Shown here one piece after another: positions 1 to 7,795 of a stretch of 54,147 nt of DNA. The notes under the pieces were generated by a model. That model was not told the origin of the DNA. It saw only the letters and a program-made list of their open reading frames with translations, and searched no databases. Source of the stretch: CAZIXN01 sp039180415 (GTDB lineage: Bacteria; Planctomycetota; Phycisphaerae; Phycisphaerales; Phycisphaeraceae); assembly GCA_039180415.1 (NCBI GenBank), contig JBCDDH010000016.1, forward strand, positions 1 to 54,147. Direction: 5' to 3'. Positions within the stretch are counted from its first letter, which is position 1. Each line of letters opens with the position of its first letter. The position numbers and the translations under genes were made by a program.

Positions 1-27
1 AGTTTGCGAACCGGTTTCAACATTCCG

Positions 28-909
28 TTACGACGCAGCTTGCAACGTCCGGCCCGCCTTCCGCCGCCGCTCCCACCAGAACAGCCCGCCGACCGCGCCG
101 CCCACCGCAAACAGGGTCAAGCCCCCGCCCAGCATCATCGCGTTTTTGGCCACCAGGACGTACTTGCCGGCCGCGGGATCGAACGCGAAGCAGAACTGCA
201 ACGCCATCATGATGATCGACCCGGTATTCCCCTCCTTCGCGTCGCTGACCGCCAAATCGAACTGCCGGCCGGGGTAATCGACGCCGAGCAGATAGCTGCT
301 GACGGTGCCCTCGGGCGAGAGGAAGACGATCCCGGCGGCGTGGCCGAACTCGTCTTGCTTGGGCAGGTATTTGTAGCCGTAGCCCACGGCATCGGCGATG
401 GCGCGGACGGCGGGCTCGGGGCCGGTGAGGAAACGCCAATCCTGTTCGGGGTTCTCCAGATCGGCGAATTCCGGCCCCTTGAGCACGCGGGCCTGCTCGG
501 AACGCGCGACGGCGGGGGTTTCTTGGTGGTCGAAGCTCAGCGAGACGATCCGATAATCCTCGCCCAGCGTGAACGCCGACTCATCAACGGCCCGCGTGAT
601 GCCCTTTTTCACGGTCGGGCATAGCAGCGGGCACTCGTAGTAGCCCAGGTCGAGCACGATCGGCACGCCGGCGTCGAGCAGCTGGTTCAGCGTGACACGC
701 TGCCCGCGTTCGTCGACCAGCCCGCCGGAAATGGGCACGGTGGCCCCGAGGATCTGGTTGATCGTGACGCCGCGCATCTCAGGCGGCGGGGCGGTGGGGT
801 CGAAATCGCCGTCGGTCATGCCCGGGCGCATCCGACTCTGCGCCGACACCAACGGGGCGAGCAGGACGACACCGAGCAGCAACGGCAGGCAGGCGGACAA
901 ACGTGGCAT
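28..909 (-). CDS. SCO1/SenC-family copper/thiol protein, membrane anchored
   Basis: A 293-residue exported protein of the SCO family, which delivers copper to, or keeps thiols reduced in, the CuA site of cytochrome oxidase at the outer face of the cytoplasmic membrane. The copper-binding CxxxCP motif is CPLLCP (Cys93, Cys97), and the distal His ligand is in DEFGH (His190). A signal peptide occupies about residues 1-23 (LLLGVVLLAPLVSA), and a second hydrophobic segment near residues 254-279 is followed by WWERRRK, giving a C-terminal anchor. The ATG at 909 is chosen because the signal peptide follows it directly; an upstream in-frame start would add a non-signal-like extension. SCO genes often sit beside oxidase genes, which would lie beyond the left edge. 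The family call is firm; the partner oxidase is inferred. Confidence 0.88.
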   Translation of the reverse strand: MPRLSACLPLLLGVVLLAPLVSAQSRMRPGMTDGDFDPTAPPPEMRGVTINQILGATVPISGGLVDERGQRVTLNQLLDAGVPIVLDLGYYECPLLCPTVKKGITRAVDESAFTLGEDYRIVSLSFDHQETPAVARSEQARVLKGPEFADLENPEQDWRFLTGPEPAVRAIADAVGYGYKYLPKQDEFGHAAGIVFLSPEGTVSSYLLGVDYPGRQFDLAVSDAKEGNTGSIIMMALQFCFAFDPAAGKYVLVAKNAMMLGGGLTLFAVGGAVGGLFWWERRRKAGRTLQAAS

Positions 910-1339
910 GAGGCTTCTAGCGTAGGTCGGTCTCTCGTGTTCGGCACAGTGGGCCGGGGTGTCGGATTTTCGCCACATCCGACAAGATCGGGCGGCGGGG
1001 TAAATCGGGGGCTTTGCTCAAAATCCCTTGTTTTCTAGAGATTTAGAGAAATTTGCGCCCGCCGGCTTGCCCGCCGTCTCGGCTGTGACATGCTTCGCTC
1101 GTCGCCCGGAACGCTCCACCTTGAGGGGGGTGGAACCCTGGGGGAAAGAGACGCCTTCCACGGCTCCCGGAGGGGAGGGCCGTGGGGGCAACCCGACTCG
1201 CCCGACCGGCGGCTCGGTGTTTTGGTCTTGCTTCACGTTCTTTTCGCCCCTGATCGAGTGCGGGCCGCCGTACCCCCTGCGGTGGCCCGTGCTTTTTTCT
1301 GCACGCGGCATGAAACACGTGCCGGTCGGCCCCGCTGCC
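910..1339. other. 430-base intergenic region with nested inverted repeats
   Basis: No convincing gene. The stretch 1040-1230 is rich in complementary arms. CGTCTC (1075-1080) faces GAGACG (1148-1153). Inside them TCCACC (1115-1120) faces GGTGGA (1129-1134). Just after them CCACGGC (1158-1164) faces GCCGTGG (1179-1185), with an inner TCCC/GGGA pair. This could be a structured RNA or a dispersed palindromic element. A 97-codon minus-strand reading frame crosses it but has low-complexity, Pro/Arg/Gly-rich sequence typical of a chance frame. The right end holds the hairpin listed separately at 1261. Confidence 0.35.
1261..1298 (+). repeat. GC-rich hairpin element, copy 1, followed by T6
   Basis: CGGGCCGCCG (1261-1270) and CGGTGGCCCG (1280-1289) form a 10-bp stem with one G-U pair around a TACCCCCTG loop. 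Six Ts follow at 1293-1298, so it could terminate plus-strand transcription, although no plus-strand gene precedes it. A near-identical element lies at 2643-2670. Each copy lies just 3' of one of the two paralogous glycosidase-like genes. Confidence 0.5.
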
Positions 1340-2584
1340 TCAAAACCGAAACCGGCTCAGGGTGGCGAGCATCGTCAGCCACACGGCCGCCGTCGGCTCG
1401 GGGATGACCCGGCGGCGATTCAGCACGTAAGCGCGGGTTTCGTAGGGGCCCAGTTCAACCGTCAACGCGTCGTCGTTCAACGCAACCCCGACTGCGGCGT
1501 CGATCGACCGGGCGGCGTCGAACGACCCCGCGAAGGCCTCGCCGAGGGTGAGCGTGGCGGTTTGCGCTTCGCCTTCGTCGTTGACGACCAGCAGGTAGGC
1601 CGTTTCGGTTTCGGGGTCTTCGTACAAGTCCGCGTGGACGTCGCCCGGGTCGCTGCTGGCCACGCCATCGGTGATCGCTCCGGCCCCGAGCGCGTCGCCG
1701 AAGTGGTCGTTAAACTCGGCGATCACGGGGCGGAACACGTTACGCCGCCAGGCCGAGCCGTTAAACGGGTAAGGCTCGCCGAGACGGGAATCCGACCGGA
1801 CGGTGCGGTACAGCGCCCAGAACATCAGGCCGTCCGCGTCGTGGGCGACGATGGGATAGAAGACCATGAACCGCAGCTCGGCTTCGGTCGGCAGACGCAG
1901 CGGGCGTCCGTCGGCTTCTTGGCCGTACGCTTGGATCACCATGCTCCACGGCTTGCCGGCCGCGCGGGCGTTGGCGGCGGACGTGCTCACGAAGTCTTTC
2001 CAGCCACGCTCGCTGCCGTAACGATCACGGTCGTCCAACTCGAAGCCTTCGAACTCCGCGTCCCCGAGGTCCAGCACGTAGCGGAAGGTCAGCCGATGGT
2101 CGTGAGAATCGGCGTAGTCCAGTTGGGCCTGAAAGTTGTTGGCGTTGAGCCCGCCGTAGATCGGAAGGTCGGTCAGTGACCGGATGGTTTGGTAGGCGTT
2201 TCGGGCCTGCTGAACGGACGTGCCGGTGAGGTTGGGTTCGTCGTAGACATACCAGCCCTCCAGGGCGGGGTGATCGCGGAAGCGCCGGACGTACTCGGCA
2301 AGCCCCGCGGGATCGGGGTTTTTCAGGTGGTCCCGCCCGATGTCGAGGATCACCCGCACGCCCTGGGCCTCGGCCTTATCGAGGTAGGCTTGCGCTTGCG
2401 CGACTTGATCCGAGGCGCTGTAAACGATCGCTCGGCTCAGGCCGTCCGCCGCCACCTCGTCGGGGTCGGACGCGCCGTTGGTGCTGCTGGCGTACCAAGT
2501 CAGCGGATAGTCCGCGTTGGCCGTCGAGCCGAACGCGAGGACGACCGCGATCCCCAGAAAAGCAAAGCGTGCTGACATCCCCAT
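1340..2584 (-). CDS. secreted TIM-barrel glycosidase-like protein with PEP-CTERM tail
   Basis: A 414-residue exported protein with a signal peptide (about residues 1-24, hydrophobic FAFLGIAVVLAFGSTANA), a domain resembling (beta/alpha)8 glycoside hydrolases, and a C-terminal PEP-CTERM sorting tail (IPEP, hydrophobic stretch, short basic end). The phrase GWYVYDEPN carries a likely catalytic acid Glu in a DEP context, and GLMFWAL is typical of a late barrel strand. I do not recognise a specific CAZy family. It is the tandem paralog of the gene at 2684-3865; stretches such as GVRVILDIGRDHLKNP and IYGGLNANNFQAQ are identical. With the GH10 xylanase just upstream, a role in polysaccharide breakdown is inferred. 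A second ATG at 2578 is also possible. Confidence 0.72.
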   Translation of the reverse strand: MGMSARFAFLGIAVVLAFGSTANADYPLTWYASSTNGASDPDEVAADGLSRAIVYSASDQVAQAQAYLDKAEAQGVRVILDIGRDHLKNPDPAGLAEYVRRFRDHPALEGWYVYDEPNLTGTSVQQARNAYQTIRSLTDLPIYGGLNANNFQAQLDYADSHDHRLTFRYVLDLGDAEFEGFELDDRDRYGSERGWKDFVSTSAANARAAGKPWSMVIQAYGQEADGRPLRLPTEAELRFMVFYPIVAHDADGLMFWALYRTVRSDSRLGEPYPFNGSAWRRNVFRPVIAEFNDHFGDALGAGAITDGVASSDPGDVHADLYEDPETETAYLLVVNDEGEAQTATLTLGEAFAGSFDAARSIDAAVGVALNDDALTVELGPYETRAYVLNRRRVIPEPTAAVWLTMLATLSRFRF

Positions 2585-2642
2585 GATTCTGGAGCGAAGC
2601 TCCGGCTCGCACAAGTAAAAACAAGGAAAACAAGATTCTTTC

Positions 2643-2670
2643 GGGGCCGCCGCCCCCTGCGGTGGTCCGT
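2643..2670. repeat. GC-rich hairpin element, copy 2
   Basis: GGGGCCGCCG (2643-2652) and CGGTGGTCCG (2660-2669) around CCCCCTG match the element at 1261-1289 almost base for base. It lies between the stop of the upstream paralog (2684) and the start of the downstream one (2584). The element therefore seems to have been copied with the gene, or is a dispersed repeat. Unlike copy 1 it has only a short T run after it (GTGTTTATG). Confidence 0.5.
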
Positions 2671-2683
2671 GTTTATGTGCCGG

Positions 2684-3865
2684 CTATTCGGCGGTCAACA
2701 GGTAGGCGCGGGTCTCGTAAGAGCCCAACGACACCGCCAGCGTGCCGTCGGTGAGGGGTTCGACGGCGTCGGTTCCGATCGGTCGGGCCGACGCGAAGGA
2801 GCCGGCCAACGTCTCGCTTAGGGTGAGTTGGGCCGTCCGAGATTTGATCTCGTCGTTGACCACCAGCAGGTAGGCCGCCTGGGTTTCGGGGTCGCGATAC
2901 AGCTTGGCGAACACGTCTCTCGGCGCGTCGCTGGTGACGGCCCCTTCGATCGCTCCGGCTCCGACGGCGTCGCCGAAGTGTTCGTTGAACTCGGCGATCA
3001 GCGGACGGAACACGTCGCGCCGCCAGTTCCGTCCGTTTTCGGAGAACGGTTCGCCCGGCCGCGGGTCGGAAAGCACGGTGCGGTACAGCGCCCAAAACAT
3101 CAGCCCGTCCGCGTCGTGCGCGACGATGGGGTAGAGCATCATGAACCGCATCTCGGCTTCGGTGGGCAGCCGCAGCGGCCGGCGGTCGGCTTCCTGCCCG
3201 ACGGCCTGGATCACCATCGTCCAGGGCTTGCGGTTGGCGCGGGCGCGGCGGGACGCGCCGGTGACGAAGTCTTTCCAGCCGAGCCGGTCGCTGTAGCGGT
3301 TGCGGTCGTCTAATTCGAAGCCTTCGAACTCGGCGTCGCCCACGTCCAGCACGTAGCGGAAAGTCAGGCGGTGGTCGTGCGACCGTGCGTAATCGCGTTG
3401 GGCCTGAAAGTTGTTGGCGTTGAGGCCGCCATAGATCGGCAGGTCGCTGTGGGCTTTGAGGCTGCGGTAGGCCAGCGCGGCCTGTTCGACGGAAGTGTGG
3501 GTGAGGTTGGGTTCGTCGTAGACGTACCAGCCCTCGAGCGCGGGGTGGTCGTTGAAGCGTTGGATGTAGCCGATGAGGCCGGCGGGGTTCGGGTTTTTGA
3601 GGTGGTCCCGACCGATGTCGAGGATCACGCGGACGCCTTGCTCCTGGGCGGCGTCCAGGTACTTCTGGGCGGCATCGGGGCGGTCGGAGGCGTTGTAGAC
3701 CAGGGCGCGGGTCATGCCGTCGGCCCGAATATCCTCGGGTTCCGAATCGGCGTTCGTGCTGCTGGCGTACCAGGTCAGCGGGAAATCCGCCCGGGCGCTA
3801 AAACCGAGACAGAGCGTGCAGGCCACGGCGAGGATCGCCCCGGAATACGTGAAGTGTGATGGCAT
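2684..3865 (-). CDS. secreted TIM-barrel glycosidase-like protein, paralog without PEP-CTERM
   Basis: A 393-residue paralog of the gene at 1340-2584, with the same signal-peptide-plus-barrel architecture and the same GWYVYDEPN and GLMFWALYRTV motifs. It ends shortly after SYETRAYLL and lacks the IPEP tail of its sister, so the two copies are probably sorted differently: this one released, the other processed by an exosortase-type system. The start ATG at 3865 puts the signal peptide (ILAVACTLCLGFSARA) at the N terminus; an upstream in-frame start at 3898 would bury it. It lies 93 bases downstream of the xylanase stop on the same strand. The duplication is seen directly; the substrate is unknown. 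Confidence 0.72.
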   Translation of the reverse strand: MPSHFTYSGAILAVACTLCLGFSARADFPLTWYASSTNADSEPEDIRADGMTRALVYNASDRPDAAQKYLDAAQEQGVRVILDIGRDHLKNPNPAGLIGYIQRFNDHPALEGWYVYDEPNLTHTSVEQAALAYRSLKAHSDLPIYGGLNANNFQAQRDYARSHDHRLTFRYVLDVGDAEFEGFELDDRNRYSDRLGWKDFVTGASRRARANRKPWTMVIQAVGQEADRRPLRLPTEAEMRFMMLYPIVAHDADGLMFWALYRTVLSDPRPGEPFSENGRNWRRDVFRPLIAEFNEHFGDAVGAGAIEGAVTSDAPRDVFAKLYRDPETQAAYLLVVNDEIKSRTAQLTLSETLAGSFASARPIGTDAVEPLTDGTLAVSLGSYETRAYLLTAE

Positions 3866-3958
3866 CCCGTGATCTTCACGCGAAGTCCCGGTTTGCACAA
3901 GTAAAACACAAAACTGGGAAATCGGACGAGGTCACCTGAGCCGTGACGAACGGGCGGA

Positions 3959-6010
3959 TCAACGCGGTCTGCGCCGCCGCGATCCCAGGCTCAGCGCCGT
4001 CGCCAGCCCCAGTGCGGCGGCGGGCTCCGGGATCGGCGTGTCTAGCCCCTGGAGATCGGGGCCCGTGCTCGCGCCCCAGTGGTTGAGCACCAGGTTCAGC
4101 TCCGCCTGATCGACCACGCCCTCGGGAGCGCCGTTCCACCAGCCGGCCGCCGCGGGGTCGCTCAGGGCCCGCCCCCAGTTGTTCAGGACCAGGTTGAGGT
4201 CGCCCTGCTCGACCCGGCCGTTGCCGTTGAAGTCGCCGGGCAGGGACGCGACGAACACGTCGCGGAGCGTCAGGCCGTCCGGGCCGATCGTCACGTCGTA
4301 CACACGGGTCTCGCCGTCCACCGTGACCTCGACCCGGTGTTCCCCGTGGAAGACCCGGGCCTCGGCGTCGCCGCGGTCGTCGGTCGCGAGCGTGAGGTCG
4401 CTCCACCACGCCTCGAACACCAGGTCCAGGTATGCCTGCCCCGCGGGCTTGATCGACCAGTCGGCGTTGAACAGCGCCGCGTTGGGCCGCCAGTGCGCGT
4501 TCTCCCAGAAGCCCCACATCACCAGCTCGTTCACCGCTTCGTGGGCGAACACCGCGGTCATGAAGTCTCGCAGGTAGTCGGCTTGCAACTGCTCGTCGGC
4601 GGTGTTGACGTCGAACTCGGTGATCACGATCGGCAGGCCCGTGCCTTGGTGGAAGTCGTCGAGGATCGACCAGACCCGTTCGATGTCGGTCAGGTCGCCG
4701 GTGCTGAAGTGGCTTTGGAAGCCCAACGCGTCGATGGGCGCGCCGCGCTGCTGCAGGCCCTGGATGGTCTGGAGGTGTTGGTCGCGGTTGTTTTGGTTCA
4801 GGTCGTTGCCGGTCAGGATGCCGAACTCGTTGACGAACAGCCGGGCGTCGTTGACCGCGTCGGCGGCGGCGAACCACTCGTCCATCACGTCTTCGCCGAA
4901 GCGCTCGAGCAGGTCGCGGTTGGTGCGGGGCTCGTTGACCACGTCCCAGTCGCGGACCAAGCCCTGCGTCTTCTCGGCCAGGTCGGTCACGTGGTCGAGC
5001 ACCGCCTGGCGTTGCGCGGCGGGGTCGTTGCTTAGGTCGAGGATGGACTGCGGCAGGTTGTAGTTCCCCGGCCAAACCAAGGCGTGGCCGCGGGCGTCGA
5101 GGCCCCGATCCTGAGCCCATTGCAGCGCTCCGAGCGCGATGTCTTCGCTGAAGTTCGGGCCGAACTCGCCCTCGAGTGCGGGCCACTTGAGCGTGTTTTC
5201 GAGCGTGACGATGTTGAACAGCTCGGTTACCACATCTCGGTAGATCCGCTCCTGGCTCGACGGGGTACCCACGAGCCGGTGCCCGGCGACCGCGGAGCCG
5301 AAGCCGAAGGCGTGTTCCTGCTGAACGACACGGACCTCGGCGTTTTGGATCGGCGTGCCGTCGGGGCGGGTGAGCTCGATGCGCAGGTCGGCCTTGCGGA
5401 GTTGTTCGATGCGTTGGTCGGCCTCGACGCGCCACGCCGCGTTCGGATCGCGGCCTTCGTAAAACTCCGGCGCGTCGGGCGTGAAACGGATCTGGTCGAT
5501 CGCGACGTCGAACGGCTCGGGGCTGCCGAACTGCCCGAGCACCTGGAAGCGGTCGATGCTGCCGAAGTCGAAGTTGGCGAAGTCCCCCAGGCCGTCGTCG
5601 GGCGAGCCGAAGGGCGTGGCCACGGTGTGCGAGCGCGGCGTGCCGACGCCGGCGGTCGGCGTGGGCACGTTGAACTTCACGCTGCGGTTGGCGGTGTCGT
5701 AGAATTCCAGCACGAACAGGTCCGTGCCGTGACCGGGCAAAACGGTGTAGTCCACTTCGAGGTACTGGTCCCGGAGAAACCGCAGGTCGATTGTCGCCGC
5801 GGGGTCGATGCCCGCGCCGCCCCACCCGTCGATCGGATCGGTCAGGCGGACTTGCGTGGGCCCGGGGGTTTGGGTGAAGCCTTCGAACGTGTACCCGAAC
5901 CGGGTGCCGTTGAAGTCCGCCAGCACCACCGCAGAAGCGGGCCCGGTGGAGCCCAGCATCACCGCAGTGAAAACCCCGGCGAAACGTGCGGTGGTATGGC
6001 CGTGAGTCAT
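3959..6010 (-). CDS. GH10 endo-1,4-beta-xylanase with dockerin-like and PEP-CTERM modules
   Basis: A 683-residue modular exported enzyme. In order: a signal peptide (1-27); an N-terminal beta-sandwich-like region with carbohydrate-binding character (about 28-180); a linker; a GH10 catalytic barrel (about 220-535); a dockerin-like pair (GDFNGNGRVEQGDLNLVLNN near 592 and DQAELNLVLNHWG near 634); and a PEP-CTERM tail (IPEP at 660-663, ending RRRRPR). The GH10 catalytic pair is visible: acid/base Glu360 in WDVVNEP and nucleophile Glu465 in ITEFDV. GH10 enzymes hydrolyse internal beta-1,4 bonds of xylan. It begins a minus-strand run with the two barrel proteins downstream. The start ATG at 6010 is followed directly by the signal peptide. 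Confidence 0.92.
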   Translation of the reverse strand: MTHGHTTARFAGVFTAVMLGSTGPASAVVLADFNGTRFGYTFEGFTQTPGPTQVRLTDPIDGWGGAGIDPAATIDLRFLRDQYLEVDYTVLPGHGTDLFVLEFYDTANRSVKFNVPTPTAGVGTPRSHTVATPFGSPDDGLGDFANFDFGSIDRFQVLGQFGSPEPFDVAIDQIRFTPDAPEFYEGRDPNAAWRVEADQRIEQLRKADLRIELTRPDGTPIQNAEVRVVQQEHAFGFGSAVAGHRLVGTPSSQERIYRDVVTELFNIVTLENTLKWPALEGEFGPNFSEDIALGALQWAQDRGLDARGHALVWPGNYNLPQSILDLSNDPAAQRQAVLDHVTDLAEKTQGLVRDWDVVNEPRTNRDLLERFGEDVMDEWFAAADAVNDARLFVNEFGILTGNDLNQNNRDQHLQTIQGLQQRGAPIDALGFQSHFSTGDLTDIERVWSILDDFHQGTGLPIVITEFDVNTADEQLQADYLRDFMTAVFAHEAVNELVMWGFWENAHWRPNAALFNADWSIKPAGQAYLDLVFEAWWSDLTLATDDRGDAEARVFHGEHRVEVTVDGETRVYDVTIGPDGLTLRDVFVASLPGDFNGNGRVEQGDLNLVLNNWGRALSDPAAAGWWNGAPEGVVDQAELNLVLNHWGASTGPDLQGLDTPIPEPAAALGLATALSLGSRRRRPR

Positions 6011-6172
6011 GAGCCCTACAGGGTGACCGATCGCTCCTTGCTGTCAAGCAAAAAGGCGTTTTCACGGTTCGCAGCCCGGCGACGAGGCCTTTTTGAGCGA
6101 GCCGCCCGGTTTTTTGTACGAAATCCGTCACCACGGGAACATCGGGGAAGCCCTGGCTATTGTTCCGCCCCC

Positions 6173-7159
6173 ATGAAGCTTTTCACCCCTTTTCGTGTCG
6201 CTGCGGTGCTCCTGGGCTCGGGCGTGCTGGTTTTTTCCTCGTGTGCCCAGACCCCGCCGCCGGCCTCGGATTGGCCCGAGCCGGTTTACGACGAGGGCTT
6301 CGCGGAGGTTTGGTACGACGGCCAGGCCGAGATCGCGGCTTACGACTTGGTGTATCCGCGTTACGGCGAGATGCGGCGGGGCAACGCCGTGGCGGTGACG
6401 GTGACCGAGCGGTTCCGCTGGGCGCCGCGGGTCAAGGCCGACACCCCGGACGACGCGTTTGGCGTCGTGAAGCTCAACCTCAGCGAAGACTTCCCCACCG
6501 GGATCTACGACTACAACCTGATGACCTCCGCGTTCGTTGCCGCCGAGCCGATCGAAGGCCTGCGGGCGGGCGTGCCGGTCAAGCTGACCTTTTCCAGCCA
6601 GGAATGGTGCGGGCAGGCTTGGCAGCAAGCCGTCTTCGATCGGCAAGGCGTCGAGCACGAACACCGCAGCTACTTTGAAGCCGGGGCCGATCAAAACGAG
6701 CTACTCCCAGGCTACGACGCTTATCTCGCCGAGGACGCCCTGTTCCTTTGGGCCCGCGGCTTGGCCGGCCCGCAGGTGGAGCCCGGCGAATCCGTCGAGA
6801 TCCCGCTGTACCGCTCCGCGGCCGTGACTCGGTTGCGGCACCTGCCCGTGGCGTGGGACGCGGCCGTACTCACCCGCGTTGAGGGCACCAGCCGCGTCCA
6901 CAGCGAAGCGATCGGAAACGCCGAGGTCTTCACCTTGCACGCCACGATCCGCCGTTCGGGCCTGAACGAGCAGGCGAAATACATCTTCACCGTCGAGGCC
7001 CAGGCCCCGCACCGCGTGATCCAGATGGCCCGCAACGACGGTTACACCCTCACGCTCAAGGGGGTAAGCCGTGAGCCGTATTGGCGCCAGAGTTCCAACG
7101 CCGACCGGGCGTTGCTGGAAAACTTCGGGATGTCGCCGCGTCCGCCGCTGACGCCCTGA
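6173..7159 (+). CDS. predicted lipoprotein of unknown function
   Basis: A 328-residue protein with a lipoprotein signal (hydrophobic VAAVLLGSGVLVFSSC, lipobox ending at the Cys near residue 25), so it is likely lipid-anchored and periplasmic or at the outer membrane. The mature part starts with the Pro-rich CAQTPPPASDWPEP, contains motifs such as FSSQEWCGQAWQQ and shows no catalytic signature I recognise. The start ATG at 6173 is chosen because the lipobox follows; the same frame is open far upstream, but that part overlaps the divergent xylanase. It is transcribed away from the xylanase. The region 7160-7339 between it and rpmB holds no clear gene. Confidence 0.75.
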   Translation: MKLFTPFRVAAVLLGSGVLVFSSCAQTPPPASDWPEPVYDEGFAEVWYDGQAEIAAYDLVYPRYGEMRRGNAVAVTVTERFRWAPRVKADTPDDAFGVVKLNLSEDFPTGIYDYNLMTSAFVAAEPIEGLRAGVPVKLTFSSQEWCGQAWQQAVFDRQGVEHEHRSYFEAGADQNELLPGYDAYLAEDALFLWARGLAGPQVEPGESVEIPLYRSAAVTRLRHLPVAWDAAVLTRVEGTSRVHSEAIGNAEVFTLHATIRRSGLNEQAKYIFTVEAQAPHRVIQMARNDGYTLTLKGVSREPYWRQSSNADRALLENFGMSPRPPLTP

Positions 7160-7339
7160 CCGCCAAGCCCCGAGCCGAAATCCGAAAGAAAGCCGGGAAC
7201 CGCGGAATCGGCGGTTATCCGTCTGCCTATCGAACACCCCCGGCTTCGCGGTTTCGAGTTCCGCGGCCTCTTGCGATCGCCGCCCGCAATCCTTAGTATC
7301 TTCGATTCGCCCCAGCCCGCCTCCAACCCCGAGCTCACC

Positions 7340-7627
7340 ATGCCCCGCGTCTGCGATTTCACCGGCAAACGAACCACCACCGGCTTTAAGTACACCCTCC
7401 GCGGTAAGAAAAAGTATCTCGGCGGCGTCGGCACCAAGATCACCGGCAAGACCAAGCGGACGTTCAAGCCGAACATCCAGACCGTTAAGACCGTCGACGA
7501 AAACGGCGCGACGATCCGCGTCAAGGCTTCGACGCAGGCCATTAAGAACGGCCTGATCACCAAGCCGCTCAAGCGGAAATACGCCTACACCCACAACCCC
7601 GACGCCAAGGCCGCGGCGGCGGACTGA
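7340..7627 (+). CDS. rpmB: 50S ribosomal protein bL28
   Basis: A 95-residue basic protein starting MPRVCDFTGKR, the N-terminal bL28 signature (xRxCxxTGKR), with RTFKPNIQTVKT and IRVKASTQAIKNG matching the later conserved blocks. bL28 is a component of the large ribosomal subunit near the E site. Only one Cys remains, so it is a zinc-free type. The ATG at 7340 fits the family N terminus; the frame is open further upstream, but that extension is not family-like. It precedes dnaG and rpoD on the same strand, occupying the position that rpsU holds in the enterobacterial macromolecular-synthesis operon. Confidence 0.92.
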   Translation: MPRVCDFTGKRTTTGFKYTLRGKKKYLGGVGTKITGKTKRTFKPNIQTVKTVDENGATIRVKASTQAIKNGLITKPLKRKYAYTHNPDAKAAAAD

Positions 7628-7795
7628 CGTTCCGGGGTTCGGGGAATGGGGATTTGGGATTGGGCTGCGGCACGGACGCCGTGAGAGAATCCATCGACGG
7701 TTGATCACGGCACGCCTCACCGCGTGCTGTTCGTGTAGATGGCGCGTATCCCCAGCGGACCGACCCCGCTTTCTGATCCCTGGTCCCGATCTCCG

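Noticed and set aside
1018..1311. A 97-residue minus-strand gene upstream of the SCO gene
   Set aside because: Pro/Arg/Gly-rich with no family resemblance, and it crosses the inverted-repeat arms, which explain the sequence better.
1261..2670. Insertion sequence ends around the paralogous glycosidase genes
   Set aside because: The shared hairpin is a single inverted element per gene, not terminal inverted repeats, and there is no transposase.
3876..6134. A 752-codon minus-strand frame over the xylanase
   Set aside because: Same strand as the xylanase but in another frame; Arg/Pro/Gly-rich without motifs, while the 683-residue frame has both GH10 catalytic Glu residues.
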